A stretch of DNA of 31,502 nucleotides from CAZAGD01 sp049699975 (GTDB lineage: Bacteria; Desulfobacterota; SM23-61): the NCBI GenBank assembly GCA_049699975.1, contig JBNAWB010000015.1, positions 1 through 31,502 of the forward strand, given 5' to 3'. The position numbers and the translations under genes are program-made. This document shows positions 15,368-23,314 of this stretch, piece after piece. The notes beneath the pieces are model-generated. The model did not search any database. It had not been told where the DNA came from and saw only the letters and a program-made list of their open reading frames with translations. Within the stretch, counting starts at the first letter, position 1. Each line of letters opens with the position of its first letter.

Positions 15368-15397
15368 ATTATATGCTTACCAAAAGACCCATGTCAA
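15368..15397 (-). promoter_or_regulatory. perfect-consensus sigma70 promoter for the EF-Tu-like gene and ecfA2
   Basis: On the minus strand TTGACA (complement of 15392-15397), an 18-base spacer and TATAAT (complement of 15368-15373) match both hexamers exactly. Transcription would start near 15361, giving a leader of about 35 bases before the ATG at 15326. This is the strongest promoter I see in the window. Confidence 0.85.
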
Positions 15398-15483
15398 GCC
15401 AAAATGCATCCTTACCCTTGCCCTAACCCCTTCCTGAAGCGAGCGTTTATTAAAATAGGGAGGCGGTGTTGTAACGTCATCCT

Positions 15484-15506
15484 ACCGCTCCCCCTGGGGT
15501 AGCGGT
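15484..15506. other. GC-rich hairpin in the spacer after ecfA1
   Basis: ACCGCT (15484-15489) pairs with AGCGGT (15501-15506), and CCC with GGG inside. It lies in the 243-base spacer between ecfA1 and the EF-Tu-like gene. No U-tract follows on either strand. It may help end the ribosomal/ecfA1 transcript before the next promoter. Confidence 0.35.
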
Positions 15507-15569
15507 GAAGGGGGCAAGAAAATTTTTCTAAGAATTTACTTCATGGATTAATTAAAAACTGATCGGCGG

Positions 15570-16406
15570 TCAGTCAGCAGGCGACCTAGAAAAGACCTCG
15601 ATAAGGTATTTTTTGGCTTCTGCTGGAGAATGTAAACAGGAAGGAATGGCCCACCCCTCTGCTCCTAATTTCCGGAGTAACTCCCAAAGGGGAGGATAAG
15701 TCAATTTTAATGAATTACTCACAAAGGCCTTATGCCAAAATTCTTCCCACGACCCATAAAATAAAACTTGGCCCTTTTCCAAGTAAATAAAATCTTGGGC
15801 CCTTAGAGCGGCGGAAAAAGAGTGGGTAATGTGCAAGATGGTTTTCTTTTCTTGGCCATGAATTTGGGCGAGCAAATTTAATATCTCTTCTTGATCTCGC
15901 AGATCAAGCATAGAGGTAGGTTCGTCTAAAATAAGGATTTCACAATCCATAGCTAAGGTCCCAGCCAGGACAACCTTTTGCTGCTGGCCGCCGGAAAGGT
16001 GATGGGGAGCCGCGCAGCGATAATCTTGCATGCCCACGAGGGCTAGGCCCCTTTCTACCCGTTCCGCAATGGTTTCCCGATCTAATCCCATATTTTCCAA
16101 ACCAAAGGCCACATCTTCTTCTACTACCGCGCAGACAATTTGGTTTTCGGGATTAGAAAAAATGTACCCCACGCGCGGCGAAATTTCCCCCGGATGCAAA
16201 AGTTCTCCGGCAATCCGGATCGAACCCTCCTGAGGAGAAATTAAACCTTTGATAAGTTTCCCCAAGGTGGTCTTTCCCGACCCATTAGGGCCCATTAGGG
16301 AGACGTACCGCCCCCGGGGAATAAATAAATTAAGTTTATTAAAAACCGGGATTTCCGTCCCCGAATGGGACGGGTAGGAAAAGGTGAGCTCATTAATCTC
16401 TATCAT
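15570..16406 (-). CDS. ecfA1: ECF transporter ATPase EcfA1-like
   Basis: This is a 278-residue ABC ATPase of the cobalt/energy-coupling-factor group. Walker A MGPNGSGKTT (38-47), signature LSGGQQQKVVLAG (137-149), Walker B ILILDEPTSMLD (157-168) and a switch His in ILHITHS are intact. The Q-loop region reads GYIFSNPENQIV (80-91), with Ser84 where FQNP is the usual pattern. VVEEDVAFGLENMGL is typical of the family. It lies 48 bases after rplQ, the same place as in Firmicutes, where ecfA1-ecfA2-ecfT follow rplQ. Here a spacer and the EF-Tu-like gene follow, and no EcfT is found. Confidence 0.93.
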   Translation of the reverse strand: MIEINELTFSYPSHSGTEIPVFNKLNLFIPRGRYVSLMGPNGSGKTTLGKLIKGLISPQEGSIRIAGELLHPGEISPRVGYIFSNPENQIVCAVVEEDVAFGLENMGLDRETIAERVERGLALVGMQDYRCAAPHHLSGGQQQKVVLAGTLAMDCEILILDEPTSMLDLRDQEEILNLLAQIHGQEKKTILHITHSFSAALRAQDFIYLEKGQVLFYGSWEEFWHKAFVSNSLKLTYPPLWELLRKLGAEGWAIPSCLHSPAEAKKYLIEVFSRSPAD

Positions 16407-16454
16407 TTGGAGCTCAAAAAATAAACTGGAAAAATTTTCCTCGCCTTAATATTT

Positions 16455-16919
16455 TTAAAGTTTGCCTGTGGGCTCAGGAGGGGTTATTACTTCCGTTTTT
16501 TTCTTTTTTTCTTTCTCGCGTCTTCTCTCGGCCCGCCTCTTTTTCATGGCCTTCTGCTCTTCACCCATGGAGATTATCTCTATAAGAGATACAGGAGCTC
16601 CATCTCCTGGGCGATTTCCCAACTTTATGATGCGCGTATATCCCCCATTCTGCATTTGGAACCGCGGTGATATCTTCTCAAAAAGTTTGCGCACAATTTC
16701 TGGGCTCCGCACTACCCGCAAGACCTGGCGTCGGGCATGGAGATCTCCTCTTTTCGCTAAAGTAATTAGTTTTTCTGCTAACGGACGAAGTTCTTTGGCC
16801 TTGGCTTCGGTCGTTTTTATTCTTTCATGTTCAAACAGCGAGGTAACTAAGTTCCGGAGCATTGCCCATCTATGCTCAGTGGTCCTACCCAACTTTCTAC
16901 CAGCAATTCGGTGACGCAT
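16455..16919 (-). CDS. rplQ: 50S ribosomal protein bL17
   Basis: MRHRIAGRKLGRTTEHRWAM followed by LRNLVTSLFEHERIKTTEAK is the hallmark bL17 N-terminus. The core is standard to about residue 118. Beyond that is a highly charged Lys/Arg/Glu tail ending PPEPTGKL, making it 154 residues where many bL17 are about 120. bL17 lies near the exit tunnel on the large subunit. It is the last gene of the alpha operon, 14 bases after rpoA. Confidence 0.98.
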   Translation of the reverse strand: MRHRIAGRKLGRTTEHRWAMLRNLVTSLFEHERIKTTEAKAKELRPLAEKLITLAKRGDLHARRQVLRVVRSPEIVRKLFEKISPRFQMQNGGYTRIIKLGNRPGDGAPVSLIEIISMGEEQKAMKKRRAERRREKEKKKKTEVITPPEPTGKL

Positions 16920-16933
16920 CTTCTTTACCCTCT

Positions 16934-17941
16934 TTAAGCACTCTTTTCCTGTTTTTGTTGCAATTCAGGTGGAGGCCAATTTTCCAATTTCATTCCCAAA
17001 CTTAAGCCCATCTCAGCTAAAATTTCTTTGATTTCATTCAGCGACTTGCGGCCAAAATTCTTGGTCTTCAACATCTCCGCTTCCGTCTTTTGCACTAAAT
17101 CCCCGATATATTTAATGTTCGCATTTTTTAAACAATTTGCGGAACGAACAGAAAGTTCCAGCTCTTCCACGCTCTTGAAAAGGTTCTCATTAAGTTTGGG
17201 CCTTTCCTCTGCGGGTTTAGGCTTGGGGACAGCTTCTTCTTCGTTGAAATTTATAAACACACTTACCTGATCTTTAAGAATCTTAGCGGCATAAGCTAAA
17301 GCATCAGCCGGAGCTACACCCCCGTTGGTCCAAATTTCCATCGTTAGGCGGTCATAATCAGTAATCTGTCCCACTCGCGTATGGGTTACCATATAATTGA
17401 CCTTGCGAATAGGCGAGAAAATAGCATCAATCGGAATAGTTCCTAACGGAGCTTCCTCATCGCGGTTCCGTTCGGCCGGAACATATCCTCTGCCCCATTT
17501 AACCACCATCTCCATCTCTAATTCACCATCGTTCGAGAGTGTAGCTATAGGGTGTTCTGGGTTCAAAATTTCTACATTGGGGTTAGGTTTTATATCTTGG
17601 GCCCTTACTACTCCAGGTTTATTCGCTTTTAAATAGAGAGTCTCTGGCCCATCACCATGTAATTTCACTAAAATTTCTTTTAAATTTAAGATAATTTCCG
17701 TCACATCCTCCCGCACTCCTGGAATCGTCGCAAACTCATGGAGTACACCTTTGATGCGCACAGCAGTTATGGCTGCCCCTTGCAAAGAAGAAAGTAGAAT
17801 GCGGCGCAAAGAATTGCCGATGGTAATACCAAAACCCCGTTCCAGAGGCTCTACGTGAAACCGACCATAAGTAGGACTAAGTGTTTCTTGGTCGGCTTCC
17901 ACAGCCTTTGGTTTAATTAATGATTGCCAATTTTTATACAT
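16934..17941 (-). CDS. rpoA: RNA polymerase alpha subunit
   Basis: This 335-residue alpha subunit nucleates RNA polymerase assembly and contacts UP elements and activators. The N-terminal assembly domain (about 1-230) contains LERGFGITIGNSLRRILLSS and TIPGVREDV. The C-terminal DNA-binding domain (about 255-320) contains LELSVRSANCLKNANI then LVQKTEAEMLKTKNFGRKSL. No insertions or losses are visible. It lies between rpsD and rplQ as in most bacteria. Confidence 0.99.
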   Translation of the reverse strand: MYKNWQSLIKPKAVEADQETLSPTYGRFHVEPLERGFGITIGNSLRRILLSSLQGAAITAVRIKGVLHEFATIPGVREDVTEIILNLKEILVKLHGDGPETLYLKANKPGVVRAQDIKPNPNVEILNPEHPIATLSNDGELEMEMVVKWGRGYVPAERNRDEEAPLGTIPIDAIFSPIRKVNYMVTHTRVGQITDYDRLTMEIWTNGGVAPADALAYAAKILKDQVSVFINFNEEEAVPKPKPAEERPKLNENLFKSVEELELSVRSANCLKNANIKYIGDLVQKTEAEMLKTKNFGRKSLNEIKEILAEMGLSLGMKLENWPPPELQQKQEKSA

Positions 17942-17983
17942 AATGGATACTCCTTGATCGGGAATTCCGGCGCTAAAAGCCTT

Positions 17984-18610
17984 TTATTTTGAATAAAACT
18001 CCACAATTAATTGTTCCTTAATGGGCATAGTTATGTCTTCCCTTTGGGGCAAAGCCAGAATTCGTCCCCGAAAGTTTTCCCGATCCAGCTCCAACCAAGA
18101 GGGAATCCCTCGGCGCGCTACGCCTTCCAGGGCATCAATGATCCTGGGATTGGTGCGGCTTTTTTCTCGTAATTCGATCACGTCTCCAACTTTAACTAAA
18201 TAAGAAGGTATATTTACTTGGCGGCCATTTATCAAAAAGTGGCCATGTTGGACAATTTGTCGAGCTTCGCGTCTCGAATGAGCAAACCCTAAACGATAGA
18301 CCATATTATCTAAGCGTCTTTCCAAAAGAACTAATAGGTTTGTTCCTGTAATTCCCTTTTGTTTTTCGGCCCGCTCAAAAAAATTGCGAAATTGTTTCTC
18401 CGTCAAGCCATACATCCGCTTCACTTTCTGTTTTTCTCTTAGCTGTTGTCCGTAGCTAGAGAACTTGGGCCGACTTTGACCATGTTGACCGGGCGCATAG
18501 TTGCGTCTTTCCAAGGCACATTTGTCAGAATAACAGCGGTCGCCTTTTAGATAAAGTTTTAAATTTTCCCGTCGGCATAAGCGGCAAACTGATTCGGTAT
18601 ATCTGGCCAA
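17984..18610 (-). CDS. rpsD: 30S ribosomal protein uS4, zinc (C+) form
   Basis: uS4 binds 16S rRNA early in 30S assembly and is an autogenous repressor of the alpha operon in E. coli. The N-terminus has four cysteines (C9, C12, C26, C31: VCRLC...RCYSDKC), a C+ zinc knuckle that E. coli uS4 lacks. The S4 RNA-binding domain follows (LDNMVYRLGFAHSRREARQI). The start is TTG with GGAGCAAG before it; family N-termini begin MARYT-like, which supports this start. It is 208 residues, the normal length. Confidence 0.98.
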   Translation of the reverse strand: MARYTESVCRLCRRENLKLYLKGDRCYSDKCALERRNYAPGQHGQSRPKFSSYGQQLREKQKVKRMYGLTEKQFRNFFERAEKQKGITGTNLLVLLERRLDNMVYRLGFAHSRREARQIVQHGHFLINGRQVNIPSYLVKVGDVIELREKSRTNPRIIDALEGVARRGIPSWLELDRENFRGRILALPQREDITMPIKEQLIVEFYSK

Positions 18611-18647
18611 CTTGCTCCTCCTCTCTTTTTACTCCTCATTCTGAGAT

Positions 18648-19040
18648 TTACACTCGCCGCCTTTTGGGTGGGCGACAACCATTATGGGGTATAGGGGTGA
18701 CGTCCCGAATAAGATCAATCCGCAACCCCGCAGCCTGAAGAGATCTAAGGGCGGCCTCTCTGCCGGCGCCCGGCCCTTTTATGTAAACCTCAATACTTTT
18801 CATTCCCTGCTCCATGGCTTTTTTAGCAGCCTGCTCGGCCGCCAATTGGGCAGCAAAAGGAGTACTTTTCCTGGAACCTTTAAAACCCACGCTCCCCGCA
18901 CTCGCCCAAGTGATGACATTACCATTTACGTCAGTAATAGTTACGATTGTATTATTAAAAGTGGATTGAATATGCGCGATGCCATGAGGAATATTACGTT
19001 TTTCTTTTTTCCTTCCTCCGGTGCTTTTTTCCGTTGCCAT
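18648..19040 (-). CDS. rpsK: 30S ribosomal protein uS11
   Basis: GIAHIQSTFNNTIVTITDVN, WASAGSVGFKGSRKSTPFAA and GPGAGREAALRSLQAAGL are the standard uS11 blocks, ending in NGCRPPKRRRV. uS11 forms part of the 30S platform near the mRNA exit. It is 130 residues, between rpsM and rpsD. Confidence 0.99.
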   Translation of the reverse strand: MATEKSTGGRKKEKRNIPHGIAHIQSTFNNTIVTITDVNGNVITWASAGSVGFKGSRKSTPFAAQLAAEQAAKKAMEQGMKSIEVYIKGPGAGREAALRSLQAAGLRIDLIRDVTPIPHNGCRPPKRRRV

Positions 19041-19049
19041 TTTTCCCCC

Positions 19050-19421
19050 TTACTTCTTGCGGCCCCCAATCGGGCGACGCGGCCCTTTGCGCGTGCGGGC
19101 ATTAGTATGCGTGCGCTGCCCCCGCACAGGTAAGGAACGACGATGTCGCAGACCACGGTAGGTACCCAGGTCCATCAGCCTCTTTATATTCATGGAGACT
19201 TCTCGCCGTAAATCTCCCTCGATCTTCAAATTACTTTGATCTATAGCTTCCCTAATTTTTGCTATTTCCGCATCCGTTAATTCGTCCGTTTTCCGCTGGC
19301 CGTTAACCTGGGCCATCTCCAGAATCTTACGGGCGGTAGACCTGCCAATGCCATGAATATACGTCAAAGCAATCTCTATATTTTTGTTGCGGGGAAGATC
19401 AATACCAGCAATCCGAGCCAA
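19050..19421 (-). CDS. rpsM: 30S ribosomal protein uS13
   Basis: The sequence starts (M)ARIAGIDLPRNKNIEIALTY, continues IHGIGRSTARKIL and has the basic tail RGQRTHTNARTRKGPRRPIG. uS13 is in the 30S head and contacts uL5 and the P-site tRNA. The start codon is TTG with a perfect GGAGGT 5 bases upstream; no ATG fits the family N-terminus. It is 123 residues, 22 bases after rpmJ. Confidence 0.98.
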   Translation of the reverse strand: MARIAGIDLPRNKNIEIALTYIHGIGRSTARKILEMAQVNGQRKTDELTDAEIAKIREAIDQSNLKIEGDLRREVSMNIKRLMDLGTYRGLRHRRSLPVRGQRTHTNARTRKGPRRPIGGRKK

Positions 19422-19443
19422 TTTTTACCTCCTTTAGGCCTTT

Positions 19444-19557
19444 TCATCCCTGCCTTTGTTTATGGCGGGCGTTTTGGCAAATTACCCTGATCACGCCTTT
19501 TCTTTTAATGATTTTACATTTATCGCAGATTTTTTTAACGGAAGATCTCACTTTCAT
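19444..19557 (-). CDS. rpmJ: 50S ribosomal protein bL36, zinc (C+) form
   Basis: This 37-residue protein begins MKVRSSVKKICDKCKIIKRK and then reads GVIRVICQNARHKQRQG. The zinc ligands C11, C14, C27 and H32 are all present. bL36 is the smallest large-subunit protein and lies near the peptidyl-transferase region. The ATG follows GAGGTAATTCC. It is located between infA and rpsM as in most bacteria. Confidence 0.97.
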   Translation of the reverse strand: MKVRSSVKKICDKCKIIKRKGVIRVICQNARHKQRQG

Positions 19558-19618
19558 GGAATTACCTCTACTTTCAATAACCTTTTTCTTTTTGGTTCAG
19601 GTCTGGTTCAACCTTAGT

Positions 19619-19885
19619 TCAACCTCGGCTTTTCTTCATCCGTTGCCCCGCGCTTGGCCCTTCCCCTTCTTTTTCTCTATAGATTATTCTGCCCCGGTTT
19701 AAATCATAAGGTGAAAGTTCTACGGTTACTTTATCCCCAGGTAATATTTTAATGAAATGCATCCGCATTTTGCCAGAGATGTGCGCTAATACGCGATGCC
19801 CATTCTCCAACTCTACGCGAAACATGGCATTAGGCAAAGTTTCGATTACTGTTCCGGTTACTTCTATAGCATCTTCTTTGGGCAT
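19619..19885 (-). CDS. infA: translation initiation factor IF-1
   Basis: IF-1 occupies the ribosomal A site during initiation. The OB fold is intact: IEVTGTVIETLPNAMFRVEL, NGHRVLAHISGKMRMHFIKI, and SPYDLNRGRIIYR. Typical IF-1 is about 72 residues; this one is 88, with a charged C-terminal tail (EKEGEGPSAGQRMKKSRG). It follows map by 50 bases and precedes rpmJ. Confidence 0.97.
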   Translation of the reverse strand: MPKEDAIEVTGTVIETLPNAMFRVELENGHRVLAHISGKMRMHFIKILPGDKVTVELSPYDLNRGRIIYREKEGEGPSAGQRMKKSRG

Positions 19886-19935
19886 CTTTTCTCTTCTCCA
19901 CTACAGCCAATTTTCAGGTGCCATCTTTTTTACCA

Positions 19936-20715
19936 TCAAATCTTACTCAAAATGTCCGGCCCATTCTCCGTTATAGCCACCGAGTGTTCAAAATGGGCCG
20001 AAAGGCTTCTATCTTTCGTAACGGCTGTCCATCCATCCTCTAAGATTTCTACTTCATGCCCCCCAGCGTTAATCATAGGTTCGATGGCCAGAGTCATCCC
20101 CGGGCGTAACCGTATTCCCCGCCCGGGCAAACCAAAGTTGGGCACTTGTGGTTTTTCGTGCAGATGCTTGCCTATACCGTGCCCTACGAAATCCCGCACT
20201 ACCGAAAATCCCTGGCTCTCCACATAACGTTGAATAGCTGCCGAAATATCTTGCAAACGATTTTCCGGGCGAGCCTGCTCAATAGCTAAATAAAGGGCTT
20301 CTTCAGCCACCCGCATTAATCTAGCCGCCTCTGGCGAAACCTGACCCACGGGCAAAGTAATGGCCGCATCGCCATAAAAATCATCATAGATAACCCCAAA
20401 ATCCAGACTCAGGATATCTCCTTCCTTTAAGACTCGCTCCGATGGTATACCATGAACAATCTCTTCATTCACAGACGTACATAGGGACGCGGGAAAGCCA
20501 TTATAACCTTTGAAAGCCGGCTTGGCTTTTTTTTTGGCTAAAAGTTCTTCCGCCAATTCTTCCAAATCCCGCGTGGTAATTCCCGGCCGGACAGCTTCTT
20601 TGATCTCGGCTAAGATTTCGGCCACAATTTGATTGCTCCGGCGCATTTTTTCGATTTCCTGGGGCGATTTGAGTATTATCCTTTCTTCCTCAGCTGGCCA
20701 ATAAAAAAGGCTCAT
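19936..20715 (-). CDS. map: methionine aminopeptidase, type I
   Basis: Map removes the initiator methionine from new proteins. All five metal ligands can be placed: D105 (SLDFG), D116 (YGDAA), H179 (GHGIG), E212 (IEPM) and E243 (HFEHS); H88 (IVHG) is the catalytic His. It has a short N-terminal extension (MSLFYWPAEEERIILK) before the usual KSPQEIEKMR. The start is well placed, with AGAAGG 6 bases ahead. It begins 3 bases after secY; the adk gene that commonly sits here is missing. Confidence 0.98.
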   Translation of the reverse strand: MSLFYWPAEEERIILKSPQEIEKMRRSNQIVAEILAEIKEAVRPGITTRDLEELAEELLAKKKAKPAFKGYNGFPASLCTSVNEEIVHGIPSERVLKEGDILSLDFGVIYDDFYGDAAITLPVGQVSPEAARLMRVAEEALYLAIEQARPENRLQDISAAIQRYVESQGFSVVRDFVGHGIGKHLHEKPQVPNFGLPGRGIRLRPGMTLAIEPMINAGGHEVEILEDGWTAVTKDRSLSAHFEHSVAITENGPDILSKI

Positions 20716-20718
20716 CCT

Positions 20719-22026
20719 CTACCTTCTTCCTTTTATCCGCCCCCGTTTCATGAATCCTTCATAATGACGCATTAACATATGCGATTCAATTTGCCCTACC
20801 GTATCTAAAGCAACACCGACCACAATTAATAGGGCCGTCCCGCCAAAATAAAAAGGGACATGAAATTTAGTAATTAAAATAGACGGCAAGACACAGACCG
20901 CCGAAACATAAATGGCTCCGCTAAAAGTGATCCGGGTGAGCACTCGATCTACAAACTCGGCCGTTTTTTTACCAGGCCTAATCCCTGGAATATAACCACC
21001 ATACTTGCGCATATTATCAGCTACATCCGTGGGGTTAAAAGTCACGGCCGTGTAGAAATAGCAAAAGAAGAAGATAAACCCTACATACAGGAGCTCATAA
21101 ACTAAAGAACCTGGCGCCAATTGGTTAGCCACTGCTTTCATCCAGGGATGTTCCATGAAATTGGCAATCGTAGCGGGAAACATGATGATGGAAGAGGCAA
21201 AAATTGGCGGAATAACACCGGCGGTGTTAATCTTCAAAGGCAAATGGGTGCTTTGACCACCGTACATTTTGCGACCGACAATGCGTTTAGCGTATTGTAC
21301 GGGTATGCGCCTTTGCCCTCTTTCCACGTAGATTATGGCCCCCACTACGGCGACCATGAACACGATTAAAAATATAGTCACCAAAATACCTAACTCGCCG
21401 CTGCGGATGAGACGGACACTATTACTGATGGCCGTAGGCATCCGCGCTACAATCCCAGCAAAAATTATTAAGGAAATACCATTGCCGATTCCTCGTTCGG
21501 TAATCTGTTCCCCCAACCACATGATGAAGGCCGTTCCTGCCGTAAGGGTAATCATGGTCATGAAACGAAATGCCCAGCCCGGCTCGGCGACGATTAATTC
21601 TCCGCCAGGACCTGTCATCCTTTCCAGACCGATACTGATCCCAAACCCTTGGATCAAACTTAGTAAAACTGTTCCATACCGGGTATACTGGGTGATCTTT
21701 TTCCGGCCTGCTTCCCCCTCTTTAGAAAGCCTCTCCAAGTGGGGCACCACAACCGTAAGCAGCTGCAAGATAATAGATGAACTGATGTAGGGCATGATCC
21801 CCAGGGCAAAAACTGAAAGACGCTCGAAGGCCCCCCCGGAAAACATGTCTATAAAGCTAAAGAGCGTGCCCTTGGCTTGGGCAAAAAAGGCGGCTAAAGC
21901 AGTAGCATCGATTCCGGGTGTGGGCACATGCACGCCAATCCGATAAACAGCCAACAAGGCTAAGGTAACTAATATCCTGCGCTTCAGCTCCGGTATCTTG
22001 GGAATGTTCTGGAATCCCTGGAGCAC
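20719..22026 (-). CDS. secY: preprotein translocase subunit SecY
   Basis: SecY is the protein-conducting channel of the inner membrane. This 435-residue protein has the expected ten membrane segments, the N-terminal IPELKRRILVTLALLAVYRI, the plug-region FSFIDMFSGGAFERLSVFAL and GIMPYISSSIILQLL, and the cytosolic loops QRRIPVQYAKR and RKYGGYIPGIRPGKKT used for SecA and ribosome binding. The start is GTG, 3 bases after rplO; the only GGAGG is 11 bases away, so coupling to rplO is likely. Confidence 0.99.
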   Translation of the reverse strand: MLQGFQNIPKIPELKRRILVTLALLAVYRIGVHVPTPGIDATALAAFFAQAKGTLFSFIDMFSGGAFERLSVFALGIMPYISSSIILQLLTVVVPHLERLSKEGEAGRKKITQYTRYGTVLLSLIQGFGISIGLERMTGPGGELIVAEPGWAFRFMTMITLTAGTAFIMWLGEQITERGIGNGISLIIFAGIVARMPTAISNSVRLIRSGELGILVTIFLIVFMVAVVGAIIYVERGQRRIPVQYAKRIVGRKMYGGQSTHLPLKINTAGVIPPIFASSIIMFPATIANFMEHPWMKAVANQLAPGSLVYELLYVGFIFFFCYFYTAVTFNPTDVADNMRKYGGYIPGIRPGKKTAEFVDRVLTRITFSGAIYVSAVCVLPSILITKFHVPFYFGGTALLIVVGVALDTVGQIESHMLMRHYEGFMKRGRIKGRR

Positions 22027-22029
22027 GCT

Positions 22030-22470
22030 TTAAATAACCTCCGCTTTTCCGCCGACCGCCTCGATCTTACTTTTGGCTGCCAGACTGAATTGGTGAGCCT
22101 TGATCGTCAAAGGAAAATTTAAAGATCCTTCTCCCAAAATCTTAACCTTTTCTTTTCCTTTTTTGATCAACCCCGATTCTCTGAGTAAGGCCGGGTCAAC
22201 TACTGACCCCGCTGGAAATCGATTTAAATCTTTGAGGTTTACTATTTGCCATTCCTGGCGGAATGGGTTAGAAAACCCCCGCTTGGGTAAACGGCGTTGT
22301 AAAGGCATCTGGCCACCCTCAAATCCGCGTGAGCTTTTTCCTCCGGCCCGAGCTCTATGCCCTTTATGACCCCGGGTGGCCGTGCCTCCATGCCCAGAGC
22401 CATCTCCCCGTCCCACTCTCTTTTTTTTCTTTCTTGAGCCTGCTGGCGGCTTTAATGCGTTAAGTTCCAT
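22030..22470 (-). CDS. rplO: 50S ribosomal protein uL15
   Basis: The Gly/Lys/Arg-rich N-terminus (LKPPAGSRKKKKRVGRGDGS then GHGGTATRGHKGHRARAGGK) and GFEGGQMPLQRRLPKRGF identify uL15, a late large-subunit assembly protein. It is 146 residues long. It lies 11 bases after rpmD and 3 before secY, the standard spc order. Confidence 0.99.
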   Translation of the reverse strand: MELNALKPPAGSRKKKKRVGRGDGSGHGGTATRGHKGHRARAGGKSSRGFEGGQMPLQRRLPKRGFSNPFRQEWQIVNLKDLNRFPAGSVVDPALLRESGLIKKGKEKVKILGEGSLNFPLTIKAHQFSLAAKSKIEAVGGKAEVI

Positions 22471-22481
22471 AAGCCCAACCT

Positions 22482-22667
22482 CTAAATTTCTTCCACTTTG
22501 ACCAAATGGCTGACTTTTCTAATCATCCCGCGAATAGCCGGAGTATCTGGTAAACGCACAGAGCGATGCATCTTAGTCAGTCCCAGGCCGCGCAAAGTCC
22601 TCCTCTGCGTTTCAGGTTGACTAATTTCACTCTTAATTAGAGTTACTTGGATCATTTTTTCTCCCAT
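22482..22667 (-). CDS. rpmD: 50S ribosomal protein uL30
   Basis: MIQVTLIKSEISQPETQRRT, then LRGLGLTKMHRSVRLPDTPA and IRGMIRKVSHLVKVEEI, is a complete uL30. Two starts are possible: 22667 (61 residues) and the second ATG at 22655 (57 residues), which is closer to the family N-terminus and has GGGAG 6 bases ahead. It is between rpsE and rplO. Confidence 0.96.
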   Translation of the reverse strand: MGEKMIQVTLIKSEISQPETQRRTLRGLGLTKMHRSVRLPDTPAIRGMIRKVSHLVKVEEI

Positions 22668-22715
22668 TTTCTTCCACCTAAAGCAGTTTAGGATTATCTC
22701 TAAAATCTTTCCCTT

Positions 22716-23213
22716 TTAGGTTACCTCGGGGACTACTTTTCCCCTTTTGGTCGCCACTTCTTCTGGAGTCTTTAGCTGACGCAAGCCATGGATAGTAGCT
22801 TTAATTATATTATGGGGGTTACGCGAACCAAAACACTTAGTGAGGATATTTTGCACTCCTGCTGATTCTAAGACGGCCCGCACAGCACCGCCGGCTATTA
22901 CTCCAGTTCCCTCGGAAGCTGGTTTTAAGAGCACCCGGGAGGCCCCGTATTCACCCACTACTTCATAAGGTATAGTACCCCGGGTGATAGGCACAGCGAT
23001 TAAGTTCTTTTTAGCTTGCTCGATGGCTTTGCGAATGGCCTCCGGAACTTCCCGAGCTTTACCCAATCCAAACCCCACGATCCCTTGGCCATTACCGACG
23101 ACCACCAGAGCGCTAAAGCTAAATCTCTTCCCCCCTTTTACTACTTTGGCCACCCGATTTATGTGGGCAACTCGGTCTACCAGCTCCAATTCTTCGGGAT
23201 TAATTTGAGCCAA
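22716..23213 (-). CDS. rpsE: 30S ribosomal protein uS5
   Basis: VDRVAHINRVAKVVKGGKRF, SFSALVVVGNGQGIVGFGLG and KPASEGTGVIAGGAVRAVLE are the diagnostic uS5 blocks. uS5 helps translational accuracy and mRNA helicase activity at the entry tunnel. The start is TTG with GGAGGT 6 bases before it. It is 165 residues. The 101-base gap back to rplR is the longest inside the spc section and shows no clear promoter. Confidence 0.98.
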   Translation of the reverse strand: MAQINPEELELVDRVAHINRVAKVVKGGKRFSFSALVVVGNGQGIVGFGLGKAREVPEAIRKAIEQAKKNLIAVPITRGTIPYEVVGEYGASRVLLKPASEGTGVIAGGAVRAVLESAGVQNILTKCFGSRNPHNIIKATIHGLRQLKTPEEVATKRGKVVPEVT

Positions 23214-23314
23214 TGAATTACCTCCGTTTAAATAACTTTTCCTCTCCTACGTCCTTATTTAAATTAGCTTAAGCTCTTTCAAAGCCAAAACATCCTTCTG
23301 GGGCAGGGTTTTTA

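Noticed and set aside
15484..15506. Hairpin as an intrinsic terminator after ecfA1
   Set aside because: No U-tract follows on either strand; kept only as an unassigned hairpin.
16462..16914. Long plus-strand frames opposite ribosomal genes (for example 150 codons opposite rplQ)
   Set aside because: They mirror highly conserved genes in another frame, have no ribosome-binding sites and give low-complexity products.
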